A DNA stretch of 16,103 nt from Caryophanales bacterium UBA6985 (GCA_002450035.1 DJYF01000029.1:1-16103); one strand, 5' to 3'. Shown: positions 6,981 to 14,426, numbered from the stretch's first letter. Notes: generated from the sequence alone by a model not told the origin. Made by a program: numbers and translations.

Positions 6981-7196
6981 ATGAGAGATTTTTATAAGAA
7001 AAAGAAAAAATTAAGCCAAATTTATGATCCAAAAACAGTAGATTACAAAGACGTTAATATAGTAACTAAATTCATAAATGAAAAAGGTAAAATTTTACCA
7101 AGAAGAATGACTGGTGCTACTGCTGCAGATCAAAAACATATTGCTCAACAAATTAAAAGAGCAAGATTCATGGCTTTAATTGCTGATGTTAAATAA
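6981..7196 (+). CDS. rpsR: 30S ribosomal protein S18
   Basis: 71 residues, basic, normal length. The sequence carries the family core IDYKD-like VDYKDVNIVTKFI, GKILPRRMTGATAADQKHIAQQIKRARFMALI, which binds 16S rRNA next to S6. SD AAAGGACG at 6967-6974 precedes ATG 6981. The stop is a tandem TAATAA. It is the last gene of the S6-SSB-S18 unit. Confidence 0.98.
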   Translation: MRDFYKKKKKLSQIYDPKTVDYKDVNIVTKFINEKGKILPRRMTGATAADQKHIAQQIKRARFMALIADVK

Positions 7197-7197
7197 T

Positions 7198-7226
7198 AAA
7201 TAGATACTTATGTATCTATTTTTTTT
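7198..7226 (+). terminator. Intrinsic terminator of rpsF-ssb-rpsR
   Basis: AAATAGATAC (7198-7207) pairs with GTATCTATTT (7212-7221) around TTAT and continues into a T-run to 7226. Confidence 0.85.
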
Positions 7227-7229
7227 GAC

Positions 7230-7263
7230 AAAAAAATAAGGAAATAATTATATTTCCTTATTT
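7230..7263 (-). terminator. Intrinsic terminator of the suf operon
   Basis: On the minus strand, AAATAAGGAAAT (7263-7252) pairs with ATTTCCTTATTT (7245-7234) around a 6-nt loop, followed by seven T. The sufD stop (7250-7248) lies in the loop region. It is back to back with the rpsR terminator, insulating the convergent operons. Confidence 0.8.
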
Positions 7264-8291
7264 ATTACTTCTAATATAGCATTTCTAATTTCTTCATTGT
7301 CTTGCTCTAATAATAACTTATTAAATGATGCTAAGATTATTACTTTTAATGCATCTTTTCTAGATAGTCCTCGACTCATTAGATAGAATAATTGTTTTTC
7401 ATTTATTTCTCCTGATGATACTGAGTGACTACCATTAACATCTTCTTCATGACATAGCATCATAGGCATACTTTTTGAAGATGCATTCTTTGATAGTATT
7501 GTACAGTTTTCTGATTCTTTAGCATCTGCTTTTTTAGCACCTTTAATAAAGTCTATTGTAGATTTATAAGATTTAACTGTTTTACCATTTATTACTCCAA
7601 CAGTCTTCATATCTGAAACTGTCTTAATTCCTCTTAGTTTAGTAACATAATTCATATCTAGTATATCTTCATTATTACCAATATAAATATTATTAAGTTT
7701 ATTTTCAGATGTATCATTTTTTAACTCTGTATAGTAGTTTGTAATTCTCATCTTTCCAGTTAAATCATAATAGTTGTGGAAAACTTTAGAGTTTTCATCA
7801 ATATTATTTTCTATAGCTATTAAACTAGTAGAAACTTTGTTTAAAAGAGGTAAGATATTAACAGTTATATTTGAGTTTCTTTTTAGATTAGTAACTTGTT
7901 TTAAATAGTTAAAGTTATAACTATCCGTATCAGATATTAATTTAATAGTAATAGTACCTTTAGTATTTTCACCTGCATTTATAATTATTTCAGACACTAG
8001 TTTAATAGCATCATCATTAAAGTGATATTCTATTTCAACGTTGTCTTTTAATTCTTCATTATCAGGTATATTAATAATTAAATTATAGTCTTTATTGGTA
8101 TTTAGTCCTATTTTAGAATCAAGCAAATCATTATTTTTATCTATACTAATATCTATCTTATTCATTTCTTTAGTATTAATGTTGAAAATATTTGTTTTAT
8201 TAACAACAGGAATATCTAAATCAACGTTTATATTATTTATTCTAAATCCGTTTGTAGTTTTTAAAGGAGTTTCGTTTAATATATATTTCAT
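7248..8291 (-). CDS. sufD: Fe-S cluster assembly protein SufD
   Basis: 347 residues from the preferred ATG at 8291 (SD AGGAGG at 8303-8298, 6 nt before; ATG 8294 is also possible). SufD pairs with SufB and the ATPase SufC in the SufBC2D scaffold that builds Fe-S clusters. The N-terminal two thirds are strongly diverged, Asn/Ile-rich beta-helix-like sequence. The C-terminus is typical: EEDVNGSHSVSSG, then QLFYLMSRGLSRKDA. The His (residue 289) corresponds to the conserved SufD His360 of E. coli, while Gly287 stands where E. coli has Cys358. The SD overlaps the end of sufB, so the two are translationally coupled. Position after sufB and the C-terminal signature make SufD much more likely than a second SufB. 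Confidence 0.88.
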   Translation of the reverse strand: MKYILNETPLKTTNGFRINNINVDLDIPVVNKTNIFNINTKEMNKIDISIDKNNDLLDSKIGLNTNKDYNLIINIPDNEELKDNVEIEYHFNDDAIKLVSEIIINAGENTKGTITIKLISDTDSYNFNYLKQVTNLKRNSNITVNILPLLNKVSTSLIAIENNIDENSKVFHNYYDLTGKMRITNYYTELKNDTSENKLNNIYIGNNEDILDMNYVTKLRGIKTVSDMKTVGVINGKTVKSYKSTIDFIKGAKKADAKESENCTILSKNASSKSMPMMLCHEEDVNGSHSVSSGEINEKQLFYLMSRGLSRKDALKVIILASFNKLLLEQDNEEIRNAILEVINKEI

Positions 8292-8301
8292 CATAGTCCT
8301 C

Positions 8302-9696
8302 CTAACCAATAGTTCCTTCTAATTCTAAGTTAATAAGTCTATTCATTTCAACAGCATATTCTACTGGGAATGCTTTAGCAATTGGTTCAGCAAATCCTCT
8401 TACAATTAATGCTTTTGCTTCTTCTTCACTTAAGCCCTTTGTCATTAGGTAGAAAATAGCATTATCACTTATCTTACCAACTGTTGCTTCATGTGAGAAA
8501 GTAACTTCTTCATTATCTAACTTGTTAACAGGAATAGTATCACTTCTAGAGTCTGAGTCTAGCATAAGAGATTCACAGTTAAGGGCAAGTTTAGCACCTT
8601 TGGCATTATTCTTAACCCATTCATAACTTCTAAATGTACAAATACCTCCGTCTTTAGAAATAGATTTTGAACTAACTACAGTAGAAGTATTAGGAGCATT
8701 ATGAATTACTTTTAGACCAGTATCAAGATTTTGTCCTCTTCCAGCAAATGATATACCAGTAAATTCCATTTGAGCATTTTCACCATTTAATATAGTTAAA
8801 GGATAAAGCATAGATATCTTAGAACCAAATGAACCCATTATCCATTCAACTTTAGCATTCTTCCCAACAATACATTTTTTAGTATTTAGGTTTAACATGT
8901 TTTTACTCCAGTTTTCAATAGTAGAAAATCTTAAAAATGCATTATCTTTAACAAATAATTCAACACAACCGGCATGAACATTTAGTTCATTATAACCTGG
9001 AGCAGAGCATCCTTCTATAAATTGAAGACTAGCTCCTTCATCAACAATGATAAGTGTATGTTCAAATTGTCCAGCACCAGGTGCATTAAGTCTAAAATAT
9101 GATTGTAGAGGAATATCTAGTTGAACTCCTTTTGGTACATATATAAATGATCCTCCTGAGAAAAGAGCGTAGTGAAGTGCAATATACTTATGATCATTTA
9201 AAGGTACTGCTTTAGTAAAGTATTCCTTTAATAGTTCGGGATATTCTTTAATAGCAGTATCAAAGTCTGTATATATAACTCCTAAGTCTTCAACTTTTTT
9301 AGAAAGGTTATGATAAACAGCTTCAGAATCATATTGAGCACCTACACCCGCTAAAGATTCTTTTTCAGCCTCAGGTATACCTAATTTATCAAATACATTT
9401 TTAATATCACTTGGAACATCATCCCATGACATCTCTTTTTTTGCGTTTGGTTTTACATATGTAGCTATTTTATTAATATCTAATTCCTCTAGGGAAGGTC
9501 CCCAGTCTGGATTATTTAGTTCATCATAAAGTTTTAATGCTTTTAATCTAATATCAAGAACCCATTGAGGTTCATTTTTTTCTTTTGAAATTAATCTAAT
9601 AACATCTTCAGAAACACCAATCTCTTTTTTTAATGAAATATCTTCGGTTCTAACGTTATAGATGTTTTCATTTATATCATCTATTCTAGTTTTCAT
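8302..9696 (-). CDS. sufB: Fe-S cluster assembly scaffold protein SufB
   Basis: 464 residues, full length. SufB is the cluster-building subunit of SufBC2D and accepts sulfur from the cysteine desulfurase system. Typical segments are EPQWVLDIRLKAL (42-54), GAQYDSEAVYHN (119-130), GGSFIYVPKGVQ (181-192) and FEHTLIIVDEGA. Cys374 (NCESLM) and Glu403 (SHEAT) match the essential E. coli pair Cys405 and Glu434, with the same 29-residue spacing. ATG 9696 lies inside the end of sufC (11-nt overlap) and has GAGG about 9 nt upstream. Confidence 0.96.
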   Translation of the reverse strand: MKTRIDDINENIYNVRTEDISLKKEIGVSEDVIRLISKEKNEPQWVLDIRLKALKLYDELNNPDWGPSLEELDINKIATYVKPNAKKEMSWDDVPSDIKNVFDKLGIPEAEKESLAGVGAQYDSEAVYHNLSKKVEDLGVIYTDFDTAIKEYPELLKEYFTKAVPLNDHKYIALHYALFSGGSFIYVPKGVQLDIPLQSYFRLNAPGAGQFEHTLIIVDEGASLQFIEGCSAPGYNELNVHAGCVELFVKDNAFLRFSTIENWSKNMLNLNTKKCIVGKNAKVEWIMGSFGSKISMLYPLTILNGENAQMEFTGISFAGRGQNLDTGLKVIHNAPNTSTVVSSKSISKDGGICTFRSYEWVKNNAKGAKLALNCESLMLDSDSRSDTIPVNKLDNEEVTFSHEATVGKISDNAIFYLMTKGLSEEEAKALIVRGFAEPIAKAFPVEYAVEMNRLINLELEGTIG

Positions 9697-10447
9697 TTTT
9701 TAATTCCTCGATTATTTCTTTGTAACCAAACTTGTCAATTTCATCAGCTAAAGAAGCATCTCCAGTTTTAACAATCTTTCCATCTACTAGAATATGAACA
9801 TAATCAACATTAATATTTTTAAGTAATTTTGTGGAATGAGTAATAATAATTATACTATTATTATCATTTTTCAATAAATTTATTCCGTTAGACACGATAT
9901 TTATAGCATCTACATCTAATCCTGAGTCAGTTTCGTCTAAAATTGCTAGCTTAGGATTAAGTACTAACATTTGTAATATTTCATTTTTCTTTTTCTCTCC
10001 ACCTGAGAATCCAACATTTAAATCTCTATTAATTGTTTTAGATGGAATAGAAAGTTTATTCATATAATCTTCAACTTCTTTTGAGAAGTTGTATAAATTT
10101 ATTTTTTCATCACTTACGGCACTCTTAGCAGTCTTTAAAAAATGAGCAACTGTAATACCTGGAATTTCTTCAGGAGTTTGAAATGACATGAATATTCCTT
10201 TTTTTGCAATTTCATTTACTTTTTCATTAGTAATATCGCATCCATCAAAGAAAATAGTTCCTTCAGTCTTTTCGTATTCAGGATTATTAAATATAGTATT
10301 AGCTAAAGTAGATTTACCAGCACCATTTGGTCCCATGATAACATGTACTTCACCTTTATTAACTGTTAAATCTAATCCTTTAAGTATTACTTTATCTGTA
10401 TCTTTTACTTTTGTATGTATATTTTTAATTTCTAATAACTTTGTCAT
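9686..10447 (-). CDS. sufC: Fe-S cluster assembly ATPase SufC
   Basis: 253-residue ABC-type ATPase, the soluble motor of SufBC2D. Walker A GPNGAGKST (39-47), Q-loop SFQTPEEIPG (88-97), signature FSGGEKKKNE (147-156), Walker B LAILDETDSGLD (167-178) and the switch His in IITHS are all intact; the SFQ and EIPG signatures and SGGEKKK are specific to SufC. SD AAGGAGA (10459-10453) overlaps the rrf2 stop, and the gene begins 10 nt after rrf2. It is first of the three assembly genes. Confidence 0.97.
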   Translation of the reverse strand: MTKLLEIKNIHTKVKDTDKVILKGLDLTVNKGEVHVIMGPNGAGKSTLANTIFNNPEYEKTEGTIFFDGCDITNEKVNEIAKKGIFMSFQTPEEIPGITVAHFLKTAKSAVSDEKINLYNFSKEVEDYMNKLSIPSKTINRDLNVGFSGGEKKKNEILQMLVLNPKLAILDETDSGLDVDAINIVSNGINLLKNDNNSIIIITHSTKLLKNINVDYVHILVDGKIVKTGDASLADEIDKFGYKEIIEELKNEN

Positions 10448-10457
10448 ATCTTTCTCC

Positions 10458-10856
10458 TTATATTAAGTCTTTTAATGATTTATTCTCAAAGAATGAATCT
10501 ATTGTGTTATTTAGTTCACACCAAATCTTTCTTGAAGAACAATTATTTATCTTAGGACATGTTCCTTTGTGTTCTACACATTCTACTGGTGCTAAGTCTC
10601 CTTCAGAAGCATTTATAATTTCAAGTAAGGTATAATCTTTAGGATCTCTTAATAGTTTATATCCACCTGTTGCTCCTCTTAGCGTTGCAACTAATTTTGC
10701 TTTAGTTAGAGTTGCTATAATTCTTTCCAAATATTTTAAAGATATATTTTCACTTTCAGATATTTCTTTTAATGTAATATATCTATTTTCATTGTAGTTT
10801 CTTGCTAGATAAGCCATGATTAATAAGGCGTATCTACCTTTAGTAGAAATCTTCAT
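10458..10856 (-). CDS. Rrf2 family transcriptional regulator (IscR/SufR-like)
   Basis: 132 residues from ATG 10856. GGTGAT lies 4 nt upstream, and the in-frame GTG at 10865 is part of that SD. The N-terminal winged helix (MKISTKGRYALLIMAYLAR, then SLKYLERIIATLTKAKLV and GATGGYKL) is typical of Rrf2. A C-terminal cysteine cluster, Cys93-x6-Cys100-x5-Cys106-x6-Cys113, resembles the Fe-S ligands of IscR, although spacing differs and a fourth Cys is present. Being first in the suf operon, it most likely senses Fe-S status and controls its own operon. CymR-type cysteine control is an alternative, made less likely by the cysteine cluster and the context. Confidence 0.9.
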   Translation of the reverse strand: MKISTKGRYALLIMAYLARNYNENRYITLKEISESENISLKYLERIIATLTKAKLVATLRGATGGYKLLRDPKDYTLLEIINASEGDLAPVECVEHKGTCPKINNCSSRKIWCELNNTIDSFFENKSLKDLI

Positions 10857-10860
10857 TTCA

Positions 10861-10902
10861 ATCACCAGTGATATTATACTACCGCTTTGGTAGGAATTAC
10901 AA
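10861..10902 (-). promoter_or_regulatory. Promoter and candidate Rrf2 operator of the suf operon
   Basis: On the minus strand, TTGTAA (10902-10897) and TATAAT (10878-10873) are 18 nt apart. Between them lies the dyad CTACC-AAAGC-GGTAG (10893-10879), abutting the -10, a place where a bound regulator would block RNA polymerase. A second dyad, ATCAC-TG-GTGAT (10872-10861), covers the predicted start site and the SD. Confidence 0.65.
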
Positions 10903-10930
10903 TTAAAATATTTATAAATCTTTGTTTTAA

Positions 10931-10965
10931 TTGACTTTTTGTTAAATGAAATCTACACTTAGAAT
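10931..10965 (+). promoter_or_regulatory. Promoter of the PrsW-like gene
   Basis: TTGACT (10931-10936), 17 nt and TACACT (10954-10959). A second possible -10, TAGAAT, follows at 10960-10965. The start region carries AGGG at 10971-10974 as a modest SD. This 115-bp gap also carries the divergent suf promoter. Confidence 0.5.
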
Positions 10966-10981
10966 AGGATAGGGTAGTAAT

Positions 10982-11710
10982 ATGGATGCAATTAAAATAT
11001 TTGTAGCTATACTTCCAATATTTATACTTACTTTATATGTATATGTACATGATAAAGAAAAGGAACCAACATCTCTACTATATATTTCTTTTATAGTAGG
11101 TGTATTGATTTGTATTCCTTGTATATATGTTGAAAATGTAATAGCACGTTATACAAACTTTTTACAAGCAAATATAGCAGGTGCTTTTTTGCATGTTTTA
11201 TTATCAATTGCTTTAGTAGAAGAGGGATATAAATATTTAGCTTCTTTTATTATTTCATATGATAATAAAAATAATAATTATACATTTGATTCAATTGTTT
11301 ATTGTGCATTTGTTGCATTAGGATTTGCATTCTTTGAAAACCTTTTATATTTAAAAACTTTATCCTTAAATTCAATAGTTTTAAGAGCATTTACTGCTGT
11401 TCCTGTTCATTTATCTTGTGGTATTATGATGGGCTACTTTTTATCCAAAGCAAAACAAGATATAAAAAGAGAAAAGATTAACTTCTTAAAGGCTCTTATG
11501 GCACCTGTTATGGTTCATTCAATATATAACTATTATTTAGTATATATAACTAGCGAGTTTAGAATTCATTTAGCATCATCTTTAGTTAAACCAGTTACAT
11601 ATACATTATTAATATTAATTTTAGTAGTGCTATTCTTATTTAGTCATTATCTATTAGTTGCATCAGCAATGAGTGATAAAAAAATAAAGAAAAAGAAAAC
11701 AGACAATTAA
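10982..11710 (+). CDS. PrsW family intramembrane metalloprotease
   Basis: 242 residues with about seven or eight hydrophobic segments. The family motifs are in order: E80-E81-x2-K84 (VEEGYK), FAFFEN with Glu119, RAFTAVPVHLSCG with His143, and VHSIYNYYL with His179. These Glu and His residues are the expected zinc ligands and catalytic residues. In Bacillus, PrsW makes the first cut in the anti-sigma factor RsiW and so activates SigW. No sigma or anti-sigma gene is seen nearby, so the substrate is unknown. A lysine-rich cytoplasmic tail ends the protein, and its last codons form part of the terminator. Confidence 0.88.
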   Translation: MDAIKIFVAILPIFILTLYVYVHDKEKEPTSLLYISFIVGVLICIPCIYVENVIARYTNFLQANIAGAFLHVLLSIALVEEGYKYLASFIISYDNKNNNYTFDSIVYCAFVALGFAFFENLLYLKTLSLNSIVLRAFTAVPVHLSCGIMMGYFLSKAKQDIKREKINFLKALMAPVMVHSIYNYYLVYITSEFRIHLASSLVKPVTYTLLILILVVLFLFSHYLLVASAMSDKKIKKKKTDN

Positions 11711-11719
11711 GTCTGTTTT
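11696..11719. terminator. Bidirectional terminator between prsW-like and NlpC/P60 genes
   Basis: AAAACAGAC (11696-11704) pairs with GTCTGTTTT (11711-11719) around AATTAA. T-runs lie on the 3' side in both directions. The prsW-like stop is in the loop, and the convergent gene ends at 11722. Confidence 0.8.
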
Positions 11720-11721
11720 TT

Positions 11722-13059
11722 TTACCACATATTTGTATATGTACCGTCTTCAGTATAGAAGTCATCTAATCTATTAATATAAGTGTACTCTTTATAAAGT
11801 GTTCCACCGGATTGTTTTTTACTTACTTTATTAAGCCATACACCGTGATTAAGAGACTCTGCTACATAAATATATGTATCATCCATAGCAGCAATAAGTG
11901 CTATATGACCATTTATACCAATTATATCTCCAACTTTATAGTCTCCATTATTTGCATAGTCATATGTTAGAGTATGCATTTCTCCTAGGTCAGATAAATC
12001 AGGAGCCTTAGGATTATCATTAAATCCTGATCCAATATCTCCAATATCATGTCCTGAGTTTAGAAGTGACCATGACACAAATCCAGAACAATCAAGACCA
12101 TTTGGATAATTAACATTTGTCTTCCATCCATATGTATCATCATAATTTGGAAGTCCACATCCCCACATTTGAGGTTTCCTACAATGTATAGCTTTCAAAT
12201 CTTTATACTTATCTTCACTTAAATATAAACCAATATGATAGTATCTTCCTTCACCATCAACATATCTTTGACCACTGGTATTATTTAATCTTCCATGTTC
12301 AAAGAAGTAAGGTATTCTATATCTAAACGATAATGTCATAAATCTAATGGTTTGTATTAAAGCAGCTCTTGAACCTTTTCCTTCTGCTGCTATTCTAGTA
12401 GCAAGTATATCATCAAGTAAATGTGCTTCATCTTGAGAATATTTACCACATGGAAGGAATGGTTTTTTAGGGTTATATGTAGGTTTCATAATAATATCGG
12501 TTACTATTACATTGGTTTCAGCAACAATACCATTAATAGATTCTGCTTTGATTGTAGCAGTTCCTTCTTTTAACCCATGAATAAGTCCATCATTAACGGT
12601 AACAATACTATCATCACTGGTACTCCATTTAAGAGTTTTATCTCCATTTTCTCCTGCAGTAGTAACATTTGCTCTTAGTTGATATTCTTCATCTATAGCA
12701 AGATAATATTTTGGAGTATTCATTTCAACACTTTTAACATCATTGATTGTAACTGTAATTTTTTTAATATCCTCAGTTAGTCTGTTCTTAACAACAACCT
12801 TGTAGTTTCCAGTATTGACATTGAACTTACATTCACCGTTGCTTGCATGTATCCAATTCACTCCATCAATGGAACAAACTGGATTAAGAATATCATTTTG
12901 TATTTTTACTGTCATATCCTTTGAGTCATCCTCTAATAGTTCACTATAACTAAAGTTAACTATTCGTATTGGTAAGACGAAATAACAGTATATAAATGGT
13001 GTACTAGAAAGAAATAGTATTAAAAAAAATACAAATACAAATCCTAAAACTTTTTTCAT
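11722..13059 (-). CDS. Secreted Ig-like (BIG_2) and NlpC/P60 cell-wall hydrolase
   Basis: 445 residues from ATG 13059; the longer frame to 13104 begins inside the -35 box and is rejected. A hydrophobic N-terminal segment (about 5-29) is an uncleaved anchor or signal peptide. A first beta-rich domain (about 45-105) has two cysteines (62 and 77) that could form a disulfide. A BIG_2-like domain follows (about 109-187; WSTSDDSIVTVNDGLIHGLKEGTATIKA). A segment of about 120 residues that I do not recognise precedes the C-terminal NlpC/P60 fold: catalytic Cys324 in LDCSGFVSW, His385 in INGHIALI and a likely third polar residue near 401. NlpC/P60 enzymes usually cut peptidoglycan stem peptides; the wall substrate is inferred. 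It is monocistronic. Confidence 0.85.
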   Translation of the reverse strand: MKKVLGFVFVFFLILFLSSTPFIYCYFVLPIRIVNFSYSELLEDDSKDMTVKIQNDILNPVCSIDGVNWIHASNGECKFNVNTGNYKVVVKNRLTEDIKKITVTINDVKSVEMNTPKYYLAIDEEYQLRANVTTAGENGDKTLKWSTSDDSIVTVNDGLIHGLKEGTATIKAESINGIVAETNVIVTDIIMKPTYNPKKPFLPCGKYSQDEAHLLDDILATRIAAEGKGSRAALIQTIRFMTLSFRYRIPYFFEHGRLNNTSGQRYVDGEGRYYHIGLYLSEDKYKDLKAIHCRKPQMWGCGLPNYDDTYGWKTNVNYPNGLDCSGFVSWSLLNSGHDIGDIGSGFNDNPKAPDLSDLGEMHTLTYDYANNGDYKVGDIIGINGHIALIAAMDDTYIYVAESLNHGVWLNKVSKKQSGGTLYKEYTYINRLDDFYTEDGTYTNMW

Positions 13060-13063
13060 TTCT

Positions 13064-13104
13064 ATCACTAAGAATACAATAACACAATCTAGTTTTATTA
13101 ACAA
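13064..13104 (-). promoter_or_regulatory. Promoter and SD of the NlpC/P60 gene
   Basis: TTGTTA (13104-13099), a 17-nt spacer and TATTGT (13081-13076), with TGT before the -10. Six bases later is AGTGAT (13069-13064), then AGAA and the ATG. The predicted leader is about 11 nt. Confidence 0.6.
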
Positions 13105-13145
13105 TTAAAAAAGGTATATATGTATCATTTTGCTTGAATTAATTA

Positions 13146-13166
13146 TGCTATAATAAAAGTAGGTGA
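13146..13166 (+). promoter_or_regulatory. Extended -10 and SD of the methyltransferase-like gene
   Basis: TGC-TATAAT (13146-13154), then AAAAGT, then AGGTGA (13161-13166) and ATG 13171. The start site should fall on the SD. No clear -35 is seen. Confidence 0.65.
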
Positions 13167-13170
13167 GAAT

Positions 13171-13842
13171 ATGAATAAAGAATTGTTTTTTAAAGCTGTA
13201 TCTAAGTTTATTTTAGGAGTATTATTAGTAGGTTTATTATTATTTATTCCAGCAGGATCATTAGAATACTGGAATGCTTGGGTATTCATGGGAATACTAT
13301 TTATTCCTATGTTTATAGGCAGTATTATATTATTGTTTAAAAATCCTATGTTATTAAAATTAAGATTAGATGCTAGAGAAAAAGAAAGCGAGCAAAAACA
13401 AGTAATCTTACTAAGTGGATTAATGTTTCTAACTGGATTTATTGTAGCTGGTTTAAATTATAGATTCTCATGGATTGTTATACCTGATATAGTTGTAATT
13501 ATTTCTATAATATCATTTATAATATCTTATATTTTATATGCTGAGGTGTTAAGAGAGAATACCTTCTTATCTAGAACTATAGGTGTTCAAAAGAATCAAA
13601 AGGTTATTGATACAGGGTTTTATTCTATTGTTAGACATCCAATGTACTCCATAACTCTTATAATGTTTTTATCTATGCCATTAATACTTGGTTCTATTAT
13701 TTCATTTATTATATTTTTAATATATCCATTTATAATTGTTAAAAGAATTAAGAATGAAGAAAAAGTATTAGAAAAAGACTTAGATGGTTATAAAGAGTAT
13801 AAAAAGAGAGTTAAATATAAATTAATTCCATTTATATGGTAA
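13171..13842 (+). CDS. ICMT/PEMT-like membrane methyltransferase family protein
   Basis: 223 residues with five or so hydrophobic segments (for example 10-27, 36-55, 79-95, 101-122 and 160-190). The C-terminal signature is that of the isoprenylcysteine carboxyl methyltransferase / phospholipid methyltransferase group: DTGFYSIVRHPMYS (about 146-159), then the NEEKVLEKDLDGYKEYKKRVKYKLIP region at the end. These residues bind S-adenosylmethionine and the acceptor at the membrane face. The bacterial acceptor is unknown for this subgroup, and isoprenyl-cysteine is unlikely. It is monocistronic, divergent from the NlpC/P60 gene and convergent with the kinase-like gene. Confidence 0.85.
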   Translation: MNKELFFKAVSKFILGVLLVGLLLFIPAGSLEYWNAWVFMGILFIPMFIGSIILLFKNPMLLKLRLDAREKESEQKQVILLSGLMFLTGFIVAGLNYRFSWIVIPDIVVIISIISFIISYILYAEVLRENTFLSRTIGVQKNQKVIDTGFYSIVRHPMYSITLIMFLSMPLILGSIISFIIFLIYPFIIVKRIKNEEKVLEKDLDGYKEYKKRVKYKLIPFIW

Positions 13843-13874
13843 ATAAAAACACTAACAATCATGTTAGTGTTTTA
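13843..13874 (+). repeat. 32-bp terminator repeat, copy 1
   Basis: Identical over 32 bases to 14503-14534. The copies are 660 bp apart in the same orientation and flank the first kinase-like gene. Each sits 2-3 nt from the stop codon of a minus-strand gene. Confidence 0.9.
13846..13873. terminator. Bidirectional terminator, methyltransferase / kinase-like gene
   Basis: A perfect 12-bp stem, AAAACACTAACA with TGTTAGTGTTTT, and loop ATCA. It lies between the stops of convergent genes (13842 and 13877) and has A- and T-rich flanks for both directions. Confidence 0.88.
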
Positions 13875-13876
13875 TT

Positions 13877-14422
13877 TTATAGTTTATCAACTTCTTCAAT
13901 GAATCTATTTAATCCTTTATACCATTCAAGCATTCCTTTTTTCCTCTCAGCAAACTTATTAAATTCTTCTTCATTATATGTATTTTTGCTTTTCCATCTA
14001 TCTAGTGCACGTTGATAACATGTTTCAACACTTGTTCTCATGATTATTATTTGTCCCTTTAGAATAGAGTAGTCACGTATATTTCGATATTGTGCTGAGT
14101 CAATTACTAGTGTTTTATTACTATCTTTAAAACAATCTAATACTTTTAAATAAAAATCATCAAAGTTAGTAAATAAATAATCCTTTGGCTTATCACCAAA
14201 AATGGTTCTTAACTCTTCACTTTCTTTATTATCGGATTCATTTTTATTAAAAACAATATCCGTATCTATTACTATGTAATTGTCATCTTTATTGTATTTA
14301 TCACAGAAGAATGATTTACCACTTCCGGATTCACCTGTGATATTAATTATTTTATCATCAGTAATAATTTTAATATAAGGTTCTTTATTAATCTTAAGAT
14401 CGATAAGTATATCTTCGTTCAT
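13877..14422 (-). CDS. P-loop kinase-like NTPase
   Basis: 181 residues from ATG 14422, with AGGTGAT (14433-14427) 4 nt upstream. Walker A is GESGSGKS (30-37), followed by a strand ending in VIDTD (51-55). A second strand, TLVIDSAQYR (104-113), holds the Walker B-like Asp, and the segment MRTSVETCYQRALDRW (128-143) resembles the arginine-rich lid of nucleotide and small-molecule kinases. The fold suggests ATP-dependent phosphotransfer in the cytosol, but the substrate is unknown. The first ~20 residues before the P-loop strand are an extra short N-terminal element. It is monocistronic, with the repeated terminator on both sides. The neighbouring kinase-like gene is a distant relative at most. 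Confidence 0.75.
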   Translation of the reverse strand: MNEDILIDLKINKEPYIKIITDDKIINITGESGSGKSFFCDKYNKDDNYIVIDTDIVFNKNESDNKESEELRTIFGDKPKDYLFTNFDDFYLKVLDCFKDSNKTLVIDSAQYRNIRDYSILKGQIIIMRTSVETCYQRALDRWKSKNTYNEEEFNKFAERKKGMLEWYKGLNRFIEEVDKL

Positions 14423-14426
14423 TTTT

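Noticed and set aside
8095..8322. Plus-strand 75-aa hydrophobic frame
   Set aside because: Antisense of sufD; hydrophobicity follows from the Asn/Lys/Ile-rich codons of the real gene.
10188..10635. Two plus-strand frames (92 and 64 aa)
   Set aside because: Antisense to sufC and rrf2, whose motifs are unambiguous.
13060..13104. Upstream extension of the NlpC/P60 protein
   Set aside because: It contains the -35, the -10 and the SD of the gene; ATG 13059 starts a normal signal peptide.
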